Assembly (NCBI RefSeq): GCF_000006405.1
Contig: NW_003216498.1
Span: forward strand, 241,236 to 289,297
Length of the DNA: 48,062 nt
Reading direction: 5' to 3'
From: Perkinsus marinus ATCC 50983
Taxonomy: Eukaryota > Perkinsozoa > Perkinsida > Perkinsidae
Position 1 is the first letter of the stretch. Every line of letters begins with the position of its first letter. A program made the translations under genes and the position numbers. The notes beneath the pieces are model-generated. The model was not told the origin of the DNA, ran no database searches, and saw only the letters and a list, made by a program, of their open reading frames with translations. Shown one piece after another: positions 41,355 through 48,062 of the stretch.

Positions 41355-42072
41355 ATGGCGTCGGAGGTGGCAGGGCCTACAGGACGAGGAGCCGCGAAGC
41401 GATGGCGTTGCGCGTTCGTTGGAGGTTGTCTGAAGTATCGCCAGAATGGTCAGTTGTTGATCACACTGTGAGAGGCATGGTTAGCTGGACTGGTCTAGGT
41501 ACCCGATTTTGCGTTAAGCATGGAGGAGCTCGAGCATGCGAGTTTCCGGGGTGCAAGGCTACGTCGAGGAAAGGAGGTGAAGGCAAGTAAGCTGCGGTGG
41601 AAACGCAATATATCATTTCAGCATTATCCGAATGCATCATGGATGCTGTTATGTATCTATGATTAATTTGTATTATCATTATGCTGAAATTGAACTTAGG
41701 TACTGCATCCGTCACGGCGGTGGGAAACGTTGTACCTATCCAGGATGTCACACCGCTGCGAGAGGCAGAACTGGGTTATGTTATCGCCATAAGGAAGGCT
41801 ACAACGGTGCATCTGTTGACACTGCGATGACCAGCTCTAAGGCGACAGATTCCCTCATTTCAAGATTACTACGCGATATCGATCGCTCCACCGAGTATGC
41901 ACCTTCGGAGTTTTCTACCGTTGCTAGCGAAGTTACTGTTGACTCTTCTACTCCGGAACTGCTACAAGAGCAGGGAGACTCCACAACTTGCTCGGCTGAT
42001 TTGTATTACTCATGTTGTTTACCGGGTTCCAGTGCTACGGCACCTGTGGTTCCCATGGTTTATCATTTATAG
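41355..42072 (+). CDS. Cys/His-rich HGG-repeat protein B
   Basis: Paralogue of the preceding gene. Model: join(41355..41448,41499..41586,41700..42072), 184 aa, starting MASEVAGPTGRGAAKRW. The repeats are CAFVGGCLKYRQNGTRFCVK, HGGARACEFPGC, YCIRHGGGKRCTYPGC and GLCYRHK, nearly the same as in A. Both introns sit at the same codons and phases as in A (after RQN and before the (F/Y)CIRHGG block), showing duplication after intron gain. The C-terminus is acidic and Ser/Thr-rich (STPELLQEQGDSTT). Compared with A it lacks most of the long N-terminal extension. Its nuclear role is inferred only. Confidence 0.7.
41615..41690. repeat. Inverted repeat in intron of gene B
   Basis: ATTTCAGCAT (41615-41624) and ATGCTGAAAT (41681-41690) are perfect inverted copies 56 nt apart, within the 113-nt intron 41587-41699. 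They could bring the splice sites together or be a remnant of a tiny element. Confidence 0.5.
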
Positions 42073-44312
42073 TCCTTGAACATTTTCCACGTCTGTGAGA
42101 CGACTCTCAAGTACAGTATTTGCGATGAAAAATCGCGCAATTTATTCCGGTAAGCGTTTTCTCTTCGCTACCGTTTTCGTTGAAATTTCAAACGTATTGG
42201 TTTTAGGATTCAACAACCTTTAGTCCAGAATATCCCTGAGGATAGTTGCGTTTTCAAGGAGGTCAATTGACCCGTGGCAGAGACTGCACTACCTCCGTTG
42301 TTTGCGATGTAGGCTAGTGACCATCGGTCCAACTCCGCAAATATCACAGCTACAGGAGTTGCTAACTCGATCCAGAATCTGTCTTATCATTTGATATGGC
42401 GGGTGTGATAGCTGCTATGTTGTTCCTGATCGTTCTCATAGTTAATCTATTAACATCTTCGTAGTTAGTGAAGGTATCGACGAGCACAATGAAGGGGCGA
42501 CTGACAAAGAACTAACTGATTACTTCCCAAGTTTGCGTGGTATACCTAAGGCTGGACTATATCTGGCTACTAACTCTAGTGGTATATAGCAACAACAAGA
42601 AGTATTCTTAACGAATGATGCGGGTCCAACGAGCCCATGCGCGTGGAATCGTCTAGACGGTGACCTATAACTAGAGAGAACATCACCGAACTCCGTCTGC
42701 TCTGGGGCTGAACACTCAGGCTTCGTCACAGGTGAAATTAGCTCAGAGGCTACTTCTGAATTTGTCCATCATGCCTCGACACAACGGCTAAGCCGACCCG
42801 TACACTCTGTAAGGGAAAGTTGCGTGGTCCTCGTGCTCGTGTGCTATCAATGTTGGAAAATATGATCGCTTTCCTCAGCTGGGCTCCGGAATTTCTCCAC
42901 TTATGTAGAAATTCATATGCGAATTCGGGTAGAAGTGCCCATGAACCAACAAGAACCTCCCAAATTCTCACCAACACATGTCGTCGACCAAGCGCATATT
43001 TCCCAACAATGTGTGCTATATTAAATGTGTGCAACTAAGTGATGATGATGGTGTAGCTGGTCGCCACTGTATCGCTTACCGCTCTCTGGAGTCGTCCCTC
43101 TCTCTCAACCTACGGCTCCACCCAGTTGTGTTGACAAGCCTAAGCACCACAGTAGAATCACCGATCATTAGTCTCTGTCCATGATGGAGGTGACACGGAC
43201 AGACGATCCCAAATCCCGGAACAGGTTTCTAGCACTGTAGAGTCACTACATCAGTAGCTGTCGAGGGGTTCCACTGCACTGCGTTCGGACACTATAGGGT
43301 TGATCATCTCATCCAGCTTTGGAGGAACTGATGGGAAATGTTTCACGTGTGCAGCGCCGGCGAAGTCAAAACCGGGAATGAACAATGACAACTTCATCGC
43401 GTCTCGTCACGAAGAAGGGGTCTCAAATGGGTATGAGTTGGGCATCAGAAGGTGGTCAGTGATAGGCTATATGGAATAGTGTTGGGTCATATGATATGAC
43501 TCTTATTCCGAAGCAAGAGAAGACTGGCCAAACGATGCCTCGTGGACATGAGCACAATGACCGGGACCGATCGCTCACGCGTCACTAGGCGTCACCACAT
43601 GGCGCGCGAGTGAGCAGAAACTCACAAGTGACGGGGATACATTCAAAGCCGTCTCTGTTTCACATTGCAGACCGTGACGGGATTGAGTAGCCGATATTGG
43701 TTCGCCAATGGCGAATGGGATTCTCCATGTCGCATTTTTCTGTTCGTAGTTTCATCCACGTGCTGTGCTTGTCTGACAACATTCCGCCTTGTTCGAGACG
43801 AAGTGTTTCTTTCGTATGATACCTCTTGTTAAATCGATTCTACGTTTTCGCGTTATTCCACCCATGCAGAATAGTCCTCGAGCCTTTTCGAGATCACAAG
43901 GAGTCGGCTACTATGAATTCAAGGGCGATCGGCCTATTAGCCTGTAATGGCTGGTAGCTGATACATACAAATCCACCATAGGTGTTCACCATAGTGGTGA
44001 TAAATAGGTCGTACTGGAGTTCATGATTCCGTCTGCTTTTCCTAAACCGCTTAGTCCGGCTCACTCAGGCCGAGCTAATCTATGTTGGCCGATGCTCCGG
44101 CGTCCGAGTTTCGATTCCCATAGCAGTGCGTACATGTTATATATTCAACCTTTGAGCTATGACTACTGTGACATTGGCTTGAGTTCAGGTTCTCGAGTTC
44201 TGTTAGTGAACAACTTAACCTGCACGTCTATTGCAATTGATACGGTCATCATCAGTCCCCTTTAGTTTTTTGAGCAGTTGAGTCTGCAAGACCTCTTGTT
44301 GTTTTATTGGGA
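42073..44312. other. Long noncoding interval
   Basis: About 2.2 kb with one dispersed repeat (42849-43006). Several short open frames occur but none shows a motif or joins others. Nothing else is supported. Confidence 0.45.
42849..43006 (+). repeat. Dispersed TIR repeat, copy 9
   Basis: The best-preserved ends. The left end reads CAATGTTGGAAAATATGATC; the right end, reverse-complemented, reads CATTGTTGGGAAATATGCGC. Taking CA...TG as the element, the flanks are CGTGCTAT and TGTGCTAT, an 8-bp direct repeat with one mismatch. Internal blocks CTTTCCTCAGCTGGGCTC and GCGAATTCGGGTAGAAGTGC match the other copies. Confidence 0.8.
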
Positions 44313-45788
44313 ATGCCCGATCGTCTCTGCGATGACGTCGGTAGCCTCTGTACAGGGGCCCAAGAGGCACAAGAACATGCTCGTTTACAAGGGTGTCCTC
44401 TCTCTACCATACTACTGGACCGAAGCTTCCTCCGTAACTATGAGAGTCATGTAGACGCCTTTGATGTGTCGAAGTCCGTGGACTCTATTGATTTCTTCTT
44501 GAGCCACTCATGGTCTGCTAGTGGAGGTTGGAAACAGATGGCTTTGTTCATCTGTTGGTGTTCCAATTACACTATCAGCATCACTCTTGTTGCATCTGTG
44601 CTTGGGGCATGGGCCTTCTATAGGTCACGTTGTAACGAATTGATGGCAATCGTCCTAGCCTGCGGCTTCATAGCGTTTTTGGTTACGGTCTTCATCGTCC
44701 CCTTGTTGCAACATCGGAAAACTGTAGTATTTCTCGACAAGTGTTGTATCCCACAGAAGGACCCCGTCGCCAAGTCGTCTGGTATAGCGAGACTGGCTGA
44801 GTATCTCCATGCTTCTAAAAAGCTAATCATCCTCTGGTCTCCCGATTACCTTGATCGTCTCTGGTGTGTCTATGAACTGGCTGTTTTTCTCCAGAATCAC
44901 GGTGAGGAAGACGTGATTCTTGTCAATCTTGATCAACTCAAGCGATGTACGGCAATGATGCTTCTGCAGCTTCTGAACGTTGCGGTCATGCTTGCTGTCC
45001 TTCCCTTTAGTCCATACTCACCTAATGTCGTATATGTGTTGGGTACATCCACAACACTGCTTGTGGATTACCAAGCACTTGCTTGTGGCAAGGTATGGCA
45101 GAAGTGCTGTGCTAGATTGAAGTCTTTCACCATCCGTCGGGCTAAGTGCTCCTCATCAGTCGATCGCTCTAGTCTCAAGCGGTTGATTGCTGACATGTAT
45201 GGGTCTAGTGAGAAGTTTGAAGCGGTTGTGAGATCTCTATGGTTGGGCAAAAGCGAGAACGAGCATTGTCCTAACTGGTTATTCTCGGGTAATGTGTTGC
45301 GAGCTATGCTTGCTCTGCACATCCCATTAATCGTCGCTAAGATAGCAACTATCCCGATCATTTTCCGTCCAACTAAAGAGAAGGAGTCTTTTCTCATCCC
45401 GATCTATGCCCAAGGTGTAACTCCTGTGCTTCCTGCTCCTATGGAGGTGGCATTATGGGAACTGCGCAGCAGCGTGACGCCTTTCTTAATGTTGTGCTTC
45501 CGCGCTCCCTTGATGCTCGTCTTAGGAGACAGACTTGCCAATGCCCCGATATTCAAGAGGATCGGCGAGTGGGCTCTTATGGTCGTTTTCGGACTGTGTT
45601 TTGTTCTGTATAATAATTTGACGCGATTGGTATGCGGTTACAATTCCAACTTTCACCTCCTCCGCCAAGGCCCAATCGGCAGTCAGACAAGTGAGGCTTT
45701 GATCTGGCTCATTGTGGTCATTATTGTACCTTTGTTATTTTCGTCTCTACGACGATCGTATTCATACAAGCTGCCAAGTACTCTTTAA
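44313..45788 (+). CDS. Intronless TIR-like multi-pass membrane protein
   Basis: 491 aa in a single exon from ATG 44313, in a region where most genes have many introns. It starts with a soluble part, then DSIDFFLSHSWSASG, followed by two membrane helices (ITLVASVLGAWAFY and ELMAIVLACGFIAFLVTVF). The rest of the TIR-like fold then follows: TVVFLDKCCIPQKDP, KLIILWSPDYLDRLWCVYEL and VILVNLDQL. At least five more hydrophobic segments follow. The FLSHSW...DKxCIxQ...RLWCxYEL pattern is that of the TIR-like proteins common in alveolates, stramenopiles and dinoflagellates. Whether it cleaves NAD or only binds partners is unknown. The lack of introns could reflect origin from an mRNA copy. Confidence 0.65.
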   Translation: MPDRLCDDVGSLCTGAQEAQEHARLQGCPLSTILLDRSFLRNYESHVDAFDVSKSVDSIDFFLSHSWSASGGWKQMALFICWCSNYTISITLVASVLGAWAFYRSRCNELMAIVLACGFIAFLVTVFIVPLLQHRKTVVFLDKCCIPQKDPVAKSSGIARLAEYLHASKKLIILWSPDYLDRLWCVYELAVFLQNHGEEDVILVNLDQLKRCTAMMLLQLLNVAVMLAVLPFSPYSPNVVYVLGTSTTLLVDYQALACGKVWQKCCARLKSFTIRRAKCSSSVDRSSLKRLIADMYGSSEKFEAVVRSLWLGKSENEHCPNWLFSGNVLRAMLALHIPLIVAKIATIPIIFRPTKEKESFLIPIYAQGVTPVLPAPMEVALWELRSSVTPFLMLCFRAPLMLVLGDRLANAPIFKRIGEWALMVVFGLCFVLYNNLTRLVCGYNSNFHLLRQGPIGSQTSEALIWLIVVIIVPLLFSSLRRSYSYKLPSTL

Positions 45789-46343
45789 ATGAAGCTCTTA
45801 TTATACTTGATCAAGTTAAAAATACTCTGATCAAGATCAACCCTCGATTGAAGCTTCACTGTTACATCGATAGGAGTTTGAGTTGTCATTACAGTACATC
45901 TGTCAGTGGATGGTGAGAGGTTTAGCCTCGCAAAATACAGACATCCAGCTATCAATCGTAATTAGTCGTCACAGAGTGAACCATGGCGGCGCGTCAAATT
46001 TCGAACGCTCGACGACGAGTATGACCATCGAACGTACGTACACTACGATATCGAATCCGCCCGCATTGAATTTCGTAGTGTCAAAATGTTATTCTCCTCA
46101 CTTCACCATTATGTGAAGTTCCGCAAGCGATCAGTACTGCTCATCCCCATCACTCATGCCCTTGACTATCTCGAAACGCAACAAGGACAACGATACAGGA
46201 AAGACAGTAACGTTTGGTAACCTCCCGGAAGGATTATCAGTCAGGGAGCTCAGCTGAGATCCATTGCAGCGGAAGCAGTGAACTGCCTCAGCGATGGGAA
46301 AGGGTCATTTGATGCACCTATGAGATACTTTTTAATCATGAAG
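45789..46343. other. Tail-to-tail spacer
   Basis: About 555 bp between the TIR-like gene and bystin. TGATCAAG/CTTGATCA-like words recur near 45808-45840 (TTGATCAAGTT and CTGATCAAGATCAA). No gene is seen. Confidence 0.4.
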
Positions 46344-48062
46344 TCAAGTCCCTGTCGAGCTACCTCCAGCTGGGGCTGATCCGTAGAGCATCTTCCCATC
46401 CTCAGCGGCTGCGAGCTCGCGCCGAATCTCAATCGTTATCTGCGAAGAGAAATCAGCCCTGAACTGACGCACAGTGAAGAATCGGTGTATGGGCTCAAAT
46501 GGAAACACAGTCTCAATTCTACAATGAGAATAATCATAGATGATACCTCCTTGTGAGGGTGCGCCTTCATAACCGCCTTCAGCGTTCGAATCTCCGACTG
46601 TGACAGCTCGTGCTTGTACCTGATAATTGCAGAGATGTCAGCAGGCAATAGGACATATAGACCGACCTCTGCACAAAAGCTAGAAGCGACTGATGCCATA
46701 GAACAGGCATTTCCCTTTGATCTGGTATGAATCCCTTATAATGATCAACAACGGCACTGACAGCCCTCTTGGGCAGGGAGTACCTAATAAAGCAAGCAAT
46801 AGTTGTACGAGGATCTCTCAGCACCCACTTCTTGTTAATGATGGTCCTTATAGCAATACTCGCAGTAGGACCAGGCCAGGAGAGGCCAGTGAGTTGACAC
46901 AGTCTGACCAAGGCTGCCGCAGAGTGGAGAACCGGCAAGGAGCATTTTGCCAACACCTATATCAGTCAAATTATGCACTCCAACAACGAGTGAACACTCC
47001 TCTAAGCGGGCCGATGCAAGCGAACAACAATCTGAGGAGCGCCCGAGTCGATCTCAGTATCCATACTACACTGCAGACTATGACTGCCTCCCTGATGGTG
47101 CAAGTAGGGCAAAGTATGAGCGGCAGGAAGATGCCCTTGAACCACGCCGCCGGCTTGAACGTGGCCGCCTAGGTTACACAAGACTAATGAGCAGTTGGAA
47201 GGGGAGAGCTACCCACCTTGAGGGCCTCATAGTAGTGGAAATTGAGTTTCTTATTCACAGCTATGTCCTCTCGAACAGCCGGTAGGAGTACCTAGCACCG
47301 AAATGAGATGCACAATACAAGTGTGGTGACACCATACCAAATTAAGGTATCTCTGAGCTTGCTTTGGGCTGAGACTAGAGACGAATATCTTAGTTGCCTC
47401 TCGAGTAGCAGCAGGAGTCCATTCGACAGGATTCGTTATGAACAATACCTACACGCCCACGTCCCATTCAAGAGGATACCAAAGGACTACCTCCTCCCAG
47501 TTGATGAGGCTCGGGATGATCTTGAAAGCCTTGGGTATCTTACCAGACTTATACGTACTCAGCCATTTACCAATATCTGAGTACCTGACCAAGACAAGGC
47601 TCTAACATGGGGAACACCATGTGGTTCGTTCTTACACTCTCACAACCTGTGGGTTAATGGCCTCACTGGCATCCTCTTCATTTGACTGGACCTTCGACAC
47701 TCCACCACCCGAGCCAGCCTCTCGTTCTCGCAGCTGGGCATACCAATCTCCCGCGAATAAGCACAGCATTGATAGATACTACCTTCTGTTCTATGATGTC
47801 AGCAAGCGTCAGTCTCTTGGGCTCCTCATTGGTCGTTCTGAACTGAGCCTGGGCGGCCTCATCTGCTTCTGTCACTTCAGCTCCAATTCGAACCTAATAC
47901 GACCGAGTCGCCACGACAATGCCTCTCATCCCCCTACACGGCCTTCAGCATCAACTTCAACTTCACCCTCTTCGACCTCGGGGGTCTGAATGAAAGCGGG
48001 TAATGACTAATGCATGGATATTCCTGTTGCTACTCTAGCATCGCCATCCTCTGCCTCCTCCA
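46344..48062 (-). CDS. Bystin / ENP1 (5' end beyond window)
   Basis: Conserved 40S assembly factor, yeast Enp1, acting from the nucleolus to late pre-40S particles. The last exons are 46344..46439, 46547..46619 and one starting at 46677; earlier exons reach the right edge. Family blocks in order: acidic N-terminus (EVEEGEVEVDAEG), PKRLTLADIIEQK, YKSGKIPKAFKIIPSLINWE, FITNPVEWTPAATREATKIF, NKKLNFHYYEALK, PAAWFKGIFLPLILC, HSAAALVRL, INKKW, PVLWHQSLLAFVQRYKHELS and ITIEIRRELAAAEDG. The C-terminus GSAPAGGSSTGT is short, as in the family. The start codon lies outside the window. Confidence 0.93.

Noticed and set aside
1-48062. Retroviral, LTR or Polinton-type element, CRISPR array, bacterial operon
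   Set aside because: No reverse transcriptase, integrase, capsid or spaced identical repeats were seen on either strand; all recognised genes are eukaryotic.

Overview
The window is nuclear DNA of a protist, most likely a Perkinsus species (Perkinsozoa, Alveolata). Genes carry many short GT-AG introns, mostly 29-60 nt, and protein families are eukaryotic throughout. At 3181-3201 there is an almost exact copy of the spliced leader that Perkinsus and dinoflagellates add to their mRNAs. All exon models were assembled by eye from frame continuity, GT-AG sites and family motifs, with no database search. A 100-base run of N at 36827-36926 is a scaffold gap.

Layout, left to right. 0.7-2.7 kb (-): folylpolyglutamate/dihydrofolate synthase. 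2.7-4.9 kb: gene-poor, with the spliced-leader relict and repeats. 4.9-5.6 kb (-): unknown gene. 5.9-7.2 kb (+): PAK1IP1/Mak11-like WD40 protein. 8.3-9.8 kb (+): cation diffusion facilitator with one frame break. 10.2-10.9 kb (-): unknown gene. 11.6-17.5 kb (-): a tight block reading eIF5B, then Bud20/ZNF593, then a protein kinase. 18.05-20.8 kb (+): Gpt2/Sct1-type acyltransferase. 20.8-22.7 kb: noncoding, then tRNA-Gln(CTG) at 22.73 kb and an unclear coding stretch. 23.9-28.55 kb (-): amino-acid transporter, F-box protein and ATG4. 29-45.8 kb (+): two unknown genes, TIM44, a mitochondrial J-protein, the gap, IMP4, two tandem Cys/His-rich paralogues and an intronless TIR-like membrane protein. 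46.3 kb to the end (-): bystin/ENP1, cut by the window edge.

Functions cluster loosely. Four genes make ribosomes (PAK1IP1, Bud20, IMP4, bystin), with eIF5B acting in initiation and subunit joining. TIM44 and a membrane-anchored mitochondrial J-protein are neighbours. Genes run in co-directional blocks, and some spacers are under 100 bp, as is common where mRNAs are trans-spliced.

The most unusual content is a family of nine dispersed copies, about 125-170 bp each, with terminal inverted repeats. I do not recognise it. Four copies lie inside introns of otherwise ordinary genes. Other points of interest are the spliced-leader relict, the tandem Cys/His-rich paralogues, the intronless TIR-like protein whose domain is split by two membrane segments, and several short palindromes.
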